Assembly: GCA_947381875.1 (NCBI GenBank)
Contig: CANCXY010000130.1
Span: forward strand, 1-9,489
Length of the DNA: 9,489 bases
Origin: an uncultured Clostridia bacterium
GTDB taxonomy: Bacteria; Bacillota; Clostridia; Oscillospirales; Ruminococcaceae
Direction: 5' to 3'
Position numbers and translations under genes: made by a program. The notes below the pieces were generated by a model. The model was not told where the DNA came from. It ran no database searches and saw nothing but the letters and a program-made list of their open reading frames with translations. The number at the start of each line of letters is the position of its first letter. Position 1 is the stretch's first letter. Shown here piece by piece: positions 1 through 7,011 of this stretch.

Positions 1-1
1 T

Positions 2-24
2 CCAAAGGGGCGGCGCCCCTTTGG
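2..24. repeat. 10-bp perfect inverted repeat (hairpin)
   Basis: Positions 2-11 and 15-24 are exactly complementary (arm CCAAAGGGGC) around a 3-nt loop, giving a very stable GC-rich hairpin. It lies about 70 nt beyond the rnc stop codon in the direction of transcription. No T-run can be seen on either side, and the window ends here, so a terminator role cannot be decided. Its centre resembles the GCGGCAGC core of the hairpins at 34-94. Confidence 0.6.
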
Positions 25-30
25 CGGAGT

Positions 31-94
31 CCAGCGGCAGCGCCTCTGGGCAGGTGCGGGCGGCAGCCCGCCAGTGTTGGGCGGCAGCCCAACA
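31..94. repeat. Cluster of hairpins sharing a GCGGCAGC core
   Basis: The octamer GCGGCAGC occurs three times, at 34-41, 60-67 and 81-88. Around each copy the flanks are self-complementary but differ: TGTTGGGC/GCCCAACA at 75-82/87-94 (8 bp), GCGGGC/GCCCGC at 56-61/66-71 (6 bp), and a weak CCAG/CTGG at 31-34/46-49. The two strong hairpins both have a GGCA loop on the + strand. The cluster begins directly at the rnc stop codon (95-97) and could act as a 3' RNA-stabilising or transcription-ending structure, but it lacks T-runs. It may belong to a dispersed palindromic repeat family; that part is inference. Confidence 0.55.
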
Positions 95-769
95 TCAGTA
101 GCCCATCAGGCTCAGTGCTTCCCGTGCCGCCTGCTGTTCCGCTAACTTCTTGCTGTGGCCCTCGCCGCGCCCGATGCAGTTGGAGTTGAGATGCACTTCC
201 ACCACAAAATGCTTGTCGTGGTCCGGGCCGGATTCCTTTGTCACCACATAGCGCAGGCGTTCCTCCGGGTTCTGCTGCACGATCTCCTGCAAATGCGTTT
301 TGTAGTCCTCCCCGCCCGTCTCCTCCGAGAGAGCGCGTGTGACGAACGGCAGGATGAACGCGCGCGCCGCCGGCAGTCCACCGTCCAGATAGAGCGCCGC
401 GATCACCGCTTCAAACGCGTCGGAAACAATGCTTGGACGGCTGCGCCCGCCGCCGCGCTCCTCCCCTTTGCCCAGGCGCAGATATTCCCCCAATTCGATC
501 TGCTTGGCGAACGCAAACAGCGCGCTTTCGCACACAAGGCCAGCGCGCATACGCGTGAGGTCGCCCTCCTGTACATTTTTATGCGTGAACAGGTACTCCG
601 CCACCACGATGGAAAGCACGGAATCCCCCATGAATTCCAGGCGTTCATTATGCTGCGTGCCGCGTTTGGCCTCGTTGGCATACGAAGTGTGCGTGAGCGC
701 CGTAACAAGCAGCGAGGGGTTTTTGAACGTATGATGCAGCGCCGTTTCCAGCTCGTGCAGATCCCGCAT
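95..769 (-). CDS. rnc: Ribonuclease III
   Basis: This is a 224-residue RNase III, the endonuclease that cuts double-stranded RNA and processes rRNA precursors and some mRNAs in the cytoplasm. The family signature NERLEFMGDS lies at residues 41-50 and SDAFEA at 116-121. By family knowledge the metal-binding and catalytic acidic residues are E42, E45, D49, D117 and E120. A C-terminal double-stranded-RNA-binding domain spans about 153-222 (from DYKTHLQE to KKLAEQQAAREAL). Length is normal for the family. The ATG at 769 is preferred over an in-frame upstream ATG at 847 because it follows AAGGAG at a 7-8 nt distance and gives the usual N-terminus; the upstream extension would lie inside plsX. The start is only 4 nt after the plsX stop, so the two are probably translated from one mRNA. 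The gene usually found between them, acpP, is absent. Confidence 0.96.
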   Translation of the reverse strand: MRDLHELETALHHTFKNPSLLVTALTHTSYANEAKRGTQHNERLEFMGDSVLSIVVAEYLFTHKNVQEGDLTRMRAGLVCESALFAFAKQIELGEYLRLGKGEERGGGRSRPSIVSDAFEAVIAALYLDGGLPAARAFILPFVTRALSEETGGEDYKTHLQEIVQQNPEERLRYVVTKESGPDHDKHFVVEVHLNSNCIGRGEGHSKKLAEQQAAREALSLMGY

Positions 770-773
770 AGTG

Positions 774-1787
774 TCACTCCTTCTGTTCGTTCTGCGCCGC
801 GGCGGCCAAGCGCTCGCGCATTGCCTCCACCGCGCCGCTCTCCACACACTGCTTCGCCTGCCGGATCGCGTTGCGGAACGCCTTCGCGTTTGAGGAGCCG
901 TGCGCCTTGATGACCGGCTTCGTCACCCCCATCATCAGCGCGCCGCCGTGTTCGTCGGCATCTAACTTTTTCTTAAAATCCCCCATGCCGCCCTTTACAG
1001 CCAGATAGGCCAGCTTTGAGGCGGCGTTTTTCATGAAAACACCCTTGACCTCCCGCACCAGCATCTTCGCGACGCCCTCTGTCAGTTTCAGTACGACATT
1101 TCCTGTAAAGCCGTCGCATACCACCACATCCGCCGTGCCGGAGGGCACGTCGCGCGGCTCAATATTGCCAGTAAAGCGGATGTTCGGGTTCTGCCGCATC
1201 AGCCCGTGCGCCTCCACATATACGGGCGTCCCCTTCGTCTCCTCCGCCCCGTTGTTCAGCAGCGCGACAGCGGGTTTTTTGCGGCCCATCACCTTTTCCG
1301 CATATACGCTGCCCATCGTGGCGAACGCGTTCAGCATTTCCGGGCGGCACTCCACGTTCGCGCCCGCGTCCAGCAGCAGATACGGCTGTTTGCCGCCGGG
1401 GATCACCGTGCCGATGGCCGGGCGCTTTACCCCTTTCAGCCGCTTGACGATCAGCGTCGCGCCCGCCAGCAGCGCGCCCGTCGAACCGGCGGAAACAAAA
1501 GCGTCCCCTTTTCCCTCCGCCAGCATGCGCAGGCCGACTACCATCGAGGAATCCTTTTTGCCCCGGATGGCCGCCGTCGGCTCGTCGCACATCTCGATCG
1601 TCTCCTCGGCGTTCACAAGCGTGATGCCCGCAAGGTCAATGCCGTTTTCGCGGGCGCATGCCTCCATATCGGCTTTCCTGCCCACCGCTGTGACAGCCAC
1701 GCCGTAAGCCCGCACTGCGTCGGCGGCGCCGCGCAAAATCTCTTTGGGCGCGTTGTCGCCGCCCATCGCGTCTATGATGATATTCAT
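774..1787 (-). CDS. plsX: Phosphate acyltransferase PlsX
   Basis: PlsX converts acyl-ACP and phosphate to acyl-phosphate, the donor used by the membrane enzyme PlsY to acylate glycerol-3-phosphate at the first step of phospholipid synthesis. The 337-residue protein has the family landmarks in order: IIIDAMGGDNAP at 3-14, FVSAGSTGALLAGA at 97-110, LDAGANVECRPE at 139-150, NNGAEETKG at 178-186, CDGFTGNVVLKLTEG at 224-238 and HGGALMMGVTKPVIKAHGSS at 280-299. Length is typical. The ATG start overlaps the trmFO stop in an ATGA tetranucleotide, and an AAAGGAA ribosome binding site lies about 6 nt upstream, so translational coupling to trmFO is likely. In many Firmicutes plsX is followed by fabD, fabG or acpP before rnc; here rnc follows directly. 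Confidence 0.97.
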   Translation of the reverse strand: MNIIIDAMGGDNAPKEILRGAADAVRAYGVAVTAVGRKADMEACARENGIDLAGITLVNAEETIEMCDEPTAAIRGKKDSSMVVGLRMLAEGKGDAFVSAGSTGALLAGATLIVKRLKGVKRPAIGTVIPGGKQPYLLLDAGANVECRPEMLNAFATMGSVYAEKVMGRKKPAVALLNNGAEETKGTPVYVEAHGLMRQNPNIRFTGNIEPRDVPSGTADVVVCDGFTGNVVLKLTEGVAKMLVREVKGVFMKNAASKLAYLAVKGGMGDFKKKLDADEHGGALMMGVTKPVIKAHGSSNAKAFRNAIRQAKQCVESGAVEAMRERLAAAAQNEQKE

Positions 1788-3115
1788 GGTATGTTCCTTT
1801 CCGCGGCTGTGTCCCGCAGCCAGCCTTCCATGCGCGCAAGGGCCGCCTGCGCAACGACTCTGTAGCGTTCTCGCTTATCGCGGATGCGCGTCTCAGGCGC
1901 GGGCAGCAGCCCCATATTCGCGCCCATCGGCTGGAAATCCTTCGTCGGCGTGGTGATATAGCGCAGCAGCGCGCCGCACATTGTATCGGCAGGCGGCGGG
2001 ATATACGCCGTACCCGCCAGCCGCGCCTCGATGCCGCGCGCCGCCAGCAGCCCGCACGCGGCGCTCTCCATATAGCCCTCGAAGCCGGTGATCTGCCCGG
2101 CGAAAAAGATGTGGGGCGCTTTCCTCAAAGACAGGTCGTTTTGCAGCAGCGCCGGGCTGTTCAGGAACGTGTTGCGGTGCATCACGCCGTACCGCACAAA
2201 CTCGGCGTGCGCAAGGCCGGGAATCATGCGAAACACGCGCTGCTGTTCGCCGAATTTCAGGTTCGTCTGAAACCCGACCAGATTATACATTGTACCAGCG
2301 GTATCCTCGGCGCGGAGCTGGACATTGGCCCAGGGGCGGTGGCCGGTATGCGGGTCCGTGAGGCCCACCGGGCGCAGAGGGCCGTAGCGGATGGTGTCCG
2401 CGCCACGCCGCGCCATCACCTCAATGGGCATACATCCCTCATAGACGGCGAGCGCTGTATCGAAATCGTGCAGCGGCGCGCGTTCGGCGGCGATGAGCGC
2501 TTCATAAAACGCCTCGTAGCCCGGTTTGTCGAACGGGCAGTTGAGGTAATCCGCCGTGCCGCGCCCATAGCGCGAGGCCTCGAACACCCGGTCCCGGTCG
2601 ATGCTCTCTGCCGACACGATCGGCGCGGCGGCGTCATAAAACGAGAGCGCGCCCTGCCCGGTCAGGCCGGCAATCTCCTCCGCAAGCCCGCCCTCCGTGA
2701 GCGGACCTGTCGCGACAAGCGTCAGTGTATCCGGGTCGCCCGCCTTTAGGCGCGTCACCTCGCCCGTATGCACGGTGATGTTTGCCTCCCGCCGGACAAG
2801 CGCCGTCACACCCGCCGCAAACGCCGCGCGGTCGACCGCCAGCGCCCCGCCCGCCGCCACACGGCAGTCATCGGCCACTGGCAGCAGCGAGGAGCCTAAC
2901 AACCGCATTTCCGCCTTGAGCAGCCCGGAGGCGGAATCGGGCCGGTCTGCTTTGAGGGAATTGGAGCAGACAAGCTCGGCGAAATCCCTGTTTTTATGCG
3001 CGGGAGAAAATTTGAGGGGTTTTTGTTCCCACAACTCCACCGCGTGGCCGCTGTGCGCCAGGTACAGCGCCGCCTCACACCCCGCGAGGCCCGCGCCTAT
3101 GATGCGGACGTGCAT
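1784..3115 (-). CDS. trmFO: Methylenetetrahydrofolate--tRNA-(uracil-5-)-methyltransferase TrmFO
   Basis: TrmFO is an FAD-dependent flavoprotein that uses methylenetetrahydrofolate to make 5-methyluridine at position 54 of the tRNA T loop. The 443-residue protein starts with a Rossmann FAD-binding motif (IIGAGLAGCEAALYLAHSG, residues 5-23) and an acidic end to the second strand (ELWEQKP, 27-33). The TrmFO-specific block KNRDFAELVCSNSLKAD follows at 41-57. YEGCMPIEVMARRG at 225-238 and the FAD-binding C-terminal block FFAGQITGFEGYMESAACG at 337-355 are also present. C50 and C228 probably match the two functional cysteines (C53 and C226) of the Bacillus subtilis enzyme. The ATG at 3115 was chosen over one at 3241 because AAGGAG lies 8 nt upstream and the mature FAD motif begins at once; the longer form would run into topA. 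The start is 2 nt after the topA stop. Confidence 0.97.
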   Translation of the reverse strand: MHVRIIGAGLAGCEAALYLAHSGHAVELWEQKPLKFSPAHKNRDFAELVCSNSLKADRPDSASGLLKAEMRLLGSSLLPVADDCRVAAGGALAVDRAAFAAGVTALVRREANITVHTGEVTRLKAGDPDTLTLVATGPLTEGGLAEEIAGLTGQGALSFYDAAAPIVSAESIDRDRVFEASRYGRGTADYLNCPFDKPGYEAFYEALIAAERAPLHDFDTALAVYEGCMPIEVMARRGADTIRYGPLRPVGLTDPHTGHRPWANVQLRAEDTAGTMYNLVGFQTNLKFGEQQRVFRMIPGLAHAEFVRYGVMHRNTFLNSPALLQNDLSLRKAPHIFFAGQITGFEGYMESAACGLLAARGIEARLAGTAYIPPPADTMCGALLRYITTPTKDFQPMGANMGLLPAPETRIRDKRERYRVVAQAALARMEGWLRDTAAERNIP

Positions 3116-3117
3116 CT

Positions 3118-5229
3118 TCACTGCTCCTTCTTTTCCGCTTCCGCGCCCTGCGGGCGGGAATAGCCGCAGCCCTCTTTCTCGCAGATCAGCGCGCCGCTTT
3201 TGCCGCCCTTTTTGAACAGCGTCGCGCCGCACTTCGGGCACCGTTCGGGCGTCGGCTCATTCCATGTCATAAAGTCGCACGCGGGATTTTTCTCACACCC
3301 ATAGTAGACACGCCCTTTCTTGGAAAGGCGTTCCAGCATGCGCCCGCCGCATTTGGGGCATACGCCGCCTGTATCTTTTACCAGGCGCTTGGTGTTGCGG
3401 CATTCCGGGAAGCCTGGGCAAGCGAGGAATTTCCCATAGCGCCCGTGTTTGATAACCATTTTCCGCCCGCACAGCTCACAGATCTCGTCGCTCTCCTCAT
3501 CGGGCACCTTGATGCGCTTGCCCTCCATGCTTGTTTCCGCGTGTTTGAGCGTCTTGTCGAAATCCTGGTAAAAGTCGTCGATCACCTTATGCCAGTCTGT
3601 TGCGCCGTTTTCCACCGTATCCAACTGCTGCTCCATATGCGCGGAGAATTTTACATCAACGATATTCGGGAACTGTTCCAGCATCAGCTCATTGATCGTG
3701 CGGCCCAGCGCGGTGGGGATAAGGCGCTTCTGGTCGCGCTCCACATAGTCGCGGTCGATGATGGTGGTGATGGTGGGCGCATAGGTGGAGGGGCGGCCAA
3801 TGCCGTTTTCCTCCAGTGCCTTGATGAGCGCCGCCTCGGTATAGCGCGCGGGGGGCTGGGTGAATTTCTGTTCCGGCTTCAGCTCGCGCAGCTTCAACTG
3901 CATGCCTTCTTCCAAGGGGGGCAGCGCCGTCTCCTTTTTCTCTTTCTCGTCGGTCGCTTCCTCATACAGCACCGTGAAACCGTCAAAGGTGACAACGTAA
4001 CCGCTCGCGTGGAACAGATAGCCGTTTGCCTGGATATCCGCCGCGACGGTATCCATTTTGCAGTCGCTCATCTGGCTGGCGATAAAGCGGCTCCAAATCA
4101 GCCGGTAGAGCTTCGCTGTATCACCAGAGATGCTTTTTTCCACCTCTGTGGGCGTCAGCGCGGGGTTCGTGGGCCGTACCGCCTCGTGCGCATCCTGCGC
4201 AGCGGCGGCGTTCTTGCTTTTATACACGCGCTTGCCGTTATAGGCGTACTGCGGGCCGTACTGCTGTGTGATAAACGTTTTGGCTGCGTCCTGCGCCTCG
4301 TCCGCAATGCGCAGGCTGTCGGTACGCATATAGGTGATCAGGCCCATCGTGCCCTGGTCCGCAATATCCACGCCCTCATACAGCGTCTGCGCGGCGCGCA
4401 TCGTGCGGGTGGAGGTAAAGCCCAGACGGCGGCTGGCCTCCTGCTGTAAGGTGGACGTGGTAAACGGCGGCGTGGGCGATTTCTTGCGCTCGCCTTTCTT
4501 GATCGACGCGACGATATAGGACGCCCCGTCCAGCGCACGCACGATAGCCTCGCTCTCCTGCGCGTTCTTTACGGCGACCTTTTTCCCATCCGCCGTCGCG
4601 GTGAGGCGGGCAGCGAATTTTTTCGTGGTGGAGGGCGGGCTGAGGAATGCGTCGATATTCCAGTATTCTTCCGGCTTGAACGCCTCGATTTCCTTTTCCC
4701 GGTCGACGATCAGACGCACCGCCACGCTCTGCACGCGCCCGGCGGAAAGCCCCCGGCGCACCTTTTTCCACAAAAAGGGCGAGAGCTTATAGCCCACCAG
4801 GCGGTCCAGCACGCGGCGCGCCTGCTGGGCGTTGAACAGGTCCATGTCGATGGAGCGCGGCGCGGCCATGCCCTGCGTGACGCCCTTTTTCGTGATCTCT
4901 CCAAAGGTAACGCGGTTCTTATCCTGCACGTCCATCCCTAACAGGGAGGCAAGGTGCCAGCTGATGGCTTCCCCTTCGCGGTCTGGGTCGGTGGCGAGGA
5001 ATACCTCGTCGCTCTTTGCGGCAAGGCTTTTCAGTTCCTTAATCAGCTTTTCCTTGCCCTTGATATTGATATACTGCGGCGTGTAGCCGTGATCGATGTC
5101 AATGCCAAGCTGGCTTTGCGGCAGATCACGGATATGGCCCATGGAGGCCGTCACCTCGTAGCCGCCGCCCAGGTATTTGCGGATGGTCTTGGCCTTTGCG
5201 GGGGATTCTACGATCACAAGTTTTGACAT
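3118..5229 (-). CDS. topA: DNA topoisomerase I (type IA)
   Basis: This 703-residue type IA topoisomerase relaxes negative supercoils by a transient 5'-phosphotyrosine link to one DNA strand. The TOPRIM domain carries VIVESPAKAKTI at 5-16 (E8) and the acidic triad motif DPDREGEA at 81-88. The active-site segment GLITYMRTDS at 296-305 places the catalytic tyrosine at Y300. GIGRPSTYAPTI at 477-488 is another family landmark. Three C-terminal C4 zinc-ribbon modules follow: CELC...CPGFPEC (584-610), CPKC...CEKNPAC (624-651) and CPKC...CEKEGC (664-688). The ATG at 5229 gives the canonical MSKLVIVESP N-terminus; the upstream in-frame ATG at 5256 lies in a small hairpin region. An AAAGGA element about 10 nt upstream is a fair ribosome binding site. 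topA sits downstream of dprA as in many Firmicutes, but with a NUDIX gene in between. Confidence 0.98.
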   Translation of the reverse strand: MSKLVIVESPAKAKTIRKYLGGGYEVTASMGHIRDLPQSQLGIDIDHGYTPQYINIKGKEKLIKELKSLAAKSDEVFLATDPDREGEAISWHLASLLGMDVQDKNRVTFGEITKKGVTQGMAAPRSIDMDLFNAQQARRVLDRLVGYKLSPFLWKKVRRGLSAGRVQSVAVRLIVDREKEIEAFKPEEYWNIDAFLSPPSTTKKFAARLTATADGKKVAVKNAQESEAIVRALDGASYIVASIKKGERKKSPTPPFTTSTLQQEASRRLGFTSTRTMRAAQTLYEGVDIADQGTMGLITYMRTDSLRIADEAQDAAKTFITQQYGPQYAYNGKRVYKSKNAAAAQDAHEAVRPTNPALTPTEVEKSISGDTAKLYRLIWSRFIASQMSDCKMDTVAADIQANGYLFHASGYVVTFDGFTVLYEEATDEKEKKETALPPLEEGMQLKLRELKPEQKFTQPPARYTEAALIKALEENGIGRPSTYAPTITTIIDRDYVERDQKRLIPTALGRTINELMLEQFPNIVDVKFSAHMEQQLDTVENGATDWHKVIDDFYQDFDKTLKHAETSMEGKRIKVPDEESDEICELCGRKMVIKHGRYGKFLACPGFPECRNTKRLVKDTGGVCPKCGGRMLERLSKKGRVYYGCEKNPACDFMTWNEPTPERCPKCGATLFKKGGKSGALICEKEGCGYSRPQGAEAEKKEQ

Positions 5230-5253
5230 TGTGCTTCCGTCCTTTACAGAGCG

Positions 5254-5273
5254 CATAACGCCCTTTCGTTATG
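5254..5273. other. Perfect 7-bp inverted repeat upstream of topA
   Basis: CATAACG at 5254-5260 and CGTTATG at 5267-5273 are exact complements with a 6-nt spacer. The hairpin lies in the 56-nt gap between the NUDIX stop codon and the topA start. On the transcribed strand it is not followed by a U-run, so it is not a standard intrinsic terminator. It could be an mRNA stem, an operator, or chance. Confidence 0.4.
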
Positions 5274-5285
5274 ATGGGGAGTGCC

Positions 5286-5705
5286 CTATTTCCCTGTGTT
5301 TCCCACAAGCAGCTCATTTTGTATTTTTCTAATGATAGAAGTATTCGCTGGCAGCCAATTCACACTGTCTAAATCATCTTTATTCAGCCATCGGGCCTCC
5401 CCTGCCGCGCTAAGAGTAATTTTTCCCTCTACCATAACACACCAGAAACAATCCATACTCAGGTGGAATGCAGGATAATCATACTCGACAGTATCAATCA
5501 GCTTTCCAATTTTGATTTCCACATTGAGTTCTTCTCTGATTTCCCTTGTTAAAGCCTCCTGCGGTGTCTCCCCGGTTTCAATTTTTCCTCCGGGAAATTC
5601 CCACCATCCCTTAAAATCACCATATCCTCTGGTGGAGGCAAAAATTTTCGTTGCGTTCTCTAAAGAGTCGCAAATAACCGCCGATACTACTCTTATGGTT
5701 TTCAT
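5286..5705 (-). CDS. NUDIX hydrolase, MutT-like
   Basis: The 139-residue protein has a complete NUDIX box starting at GGKIETGE and running to REIREELNV (GX5EX7REUXEEX, with Asn in place of the last Gly), which binds Mg2+ and cleaves nucleoside diphosphate-X bonds. WWEFPGGK just before the box and the compact single-domain size fit the MutT family of 8-oxo-dGTP or (deoxy)CTP pyrophosphatases that clean the nucleotide pool; the substrate cannot be fixed from sequence. The ATG at 5705 is chosen because GAGG lies 9 nt upstream, whereas ATGs at 5720 and 5714 have no ribosome binding site. The gene is visibly poorer in GC than its neighbours (three 60-base lines counted by hand: 38, 48 and 38 percent, against 72 percent in one line of topA) and separates dprA from topA, suggesting recent acquisition. 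Confidence 0.9.
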   Translation of the reverse strand: MKTIRVVSAVICDSLENATKIFASTRGYGDFKGWWEFPGGKIETGETPQEALTREIREELNVEIKIGKLIDTVEYDYPAFHLSMDCFWCVMVEGKITLSAAGEARWLNKDDLDSVNWLPANTSIIRKIQNELLVGNTGK

Positions 5706-5748
5706 GCGATTCATCCTCATAAAAAACGCCTCGACCGCTTCCTGTACC

Positions 5749-7011
5749 CTATGGTTTCAGCGTATACTGCCCAGCTCCGCTACGCACCGCTATCCCGGCA
5801 AATTCCAGCTCTGAGGCTGCGGCGGCTACCTGCGAATAGGGCAGGTCGAGCTTTTCGCACAGCGCATCTAACTTCTGCCCCTCGCGGACGCGCAGTACCT
5901 TGCGCAGCGCACGCGCGGCTGTGCTGAGGGGTACCTCGCTCTCTATACTGTCGGCCAGGCGCCCGTTTCGGCCGGTTTCCGGCTGTCTTTCTTCATGCAC
6001 CGCCCCGTCCCATGCGGGTCCTTCCGCCCGGCTCATCCTTTCTGCGGCGTCGGGGCTTTCCGTTCCCCCTGTTTCCTCCGCCTCCCCGCTTTCTGCAAGG
6101 AAACGGCGTATCTCCTCTTTATAGAAAAACAGGATATCCCCGCCGCATCGTACCGCGTGCGCGCCCTCCACGAGCAGGTAGTTCGTCCCCTCGCTCAGCG
6201 GCGAAAAGATGTTGCCCGGCACGCTGAACACATCGCGGCCCGCCTCCACCGCGGCATCTACGGTACTCATGGTGCCGGAACGCCTGCGCGCCTCGGCCAC
6301 GCATACGCCGTGCGAAAGCCCCGCAATCAGCCGGTTGCGCTGGAGGAAATGCTGGCGGAGCGGCGGCGTCCCCGGCGGGTATTCGCTCAACACCAGCCCA
6401 CTCTGCTCAACGGCTGTTTTGAGCCGCGCATTTTCGGCGGGATAGCACTGGTCGACGCCAAAGGCAAGGCACGCCACTGTTTCCGCATTCTCGTTGAGCG
6501 CCGCCTTGTGGCATTCGCCGTCCAGCCCCGCGGCGAGGCCGGAGACCAGCACGACGCCCGAACGCGCAAGCTCCCCGGCGATGACCTGCGTTACCTCCAT
6601 GCCATATGCGGAAGGACGGCGCGCGCCGATGATTGCAAACAGGAAGCTGTTGTTCGGGATAGTGATATCCCCGCGGTAATACAGCACCGGGGGCGGCGTT
6701 TCGAGCTGGCGCAGTAGCTCCGGATACTCCGGCTCGCCCCATGTCACGACCTCTATCCCCTTTTCGCCGCACTCGTCCAGCCGCGCGAAAAAATCCGCTG
6801 GGCGTTTCGTGCGCAGTGCTTTGACGCGCTCAGGGCGCAGGGTGATGTCCCAGTCGATCCCTTCGGGCGGCTCCTCCCCATCATGCAGGATGGCGAACAG
6901 CCTGTCGATATCATCCACCCTGCGCAGTATTTTTCCGGCAGCCGCCGAGGCGCAGCCAAGACCGTCGGCGAGCCACAGCCATTTTGCCTTTTTCAGACGC
7001 CCGCTGTCCAT
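5749..7011 (-). CDS. dprA: DNA-processing protein DprA (Smf)
   Basis: DprA binds incoming single-stranded DNA during natural transformation and loads RecA onto it; the gene is also kept in many species with no known competence. The 420-residue protein has the DprA Rossmann-fold core: IIGARRPSAYG at 127-137, SGLAAGLDGECHKAAL at 157-172, GVDQCYPAENARL at 185-197, SEYPPGT at 209-215, RNRLIAGLS at 225-233 and VPGNIFSPLSEGTNYL at 264-279. A charged, low-conservation linker at about 300-360 leads to a C-terminal winged-helix-like segment (about 378-420, LDLPYSQVAAAASELE). Residues 1-100 are a more variable N-terminal part, probably SAM-like. The ATG overlaps the upstream methyltransferase stop as TGATG, and GGAGGTG lies about 7 nt upstream, which fixes the start and rules out an upstream in-frame ATG at 7161. 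Confidence 0.95.
   Translation of the reverse strand: MDSGRLKKAKWLWLADGLGCASAAAGKILRRVDDIDRLFAILHDGEEPPEGIDWDITLRPERVKALRTKRPADFFARLDECGEKGIEVVTWGEPEYPELLRQLETPPPVLYYRGDITIPNNSFLFAIIGARRPSAYGMEVTQVIAGELARSGVVLVSGLAAGLDGECHKAALNENAETVACLAFGVDQCYPAENARLKTAVEQSGLVLSEYPPGTPPLRQHFLQRNRLIAGLSHGVCVAEARRRSGTMSTVDAAVEAGRDVFSVPGNIFSPLSEGTNYLLVEGAHAVRCGGDILFFYKEEIRRFLAESGEAEETGGTESPDAAERMSRAEGPAWDGAVHEERQPETGRNGRLADSIESEVPLSTAARALRKVLRVREGQKLDALCEKLDLPYSQVAAAASELEFAGIAVRSGAGQYTLKP

Noticed and set aside
3116..3241. 42-residue N-terminal extension of trmFO from ATG 3241
   Set aside because: It lies within topA, is basic and low-complexity, and precedes an ATG with a good AAGGAG site directly before the FAD-binding motif.
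3445..4449. 334-codon open frame on the + strand
   Set aside because: It lies entirely within topA on the opposite strand and shows no family motif; GC-rich coding DNA often leaves the antisense frame open.
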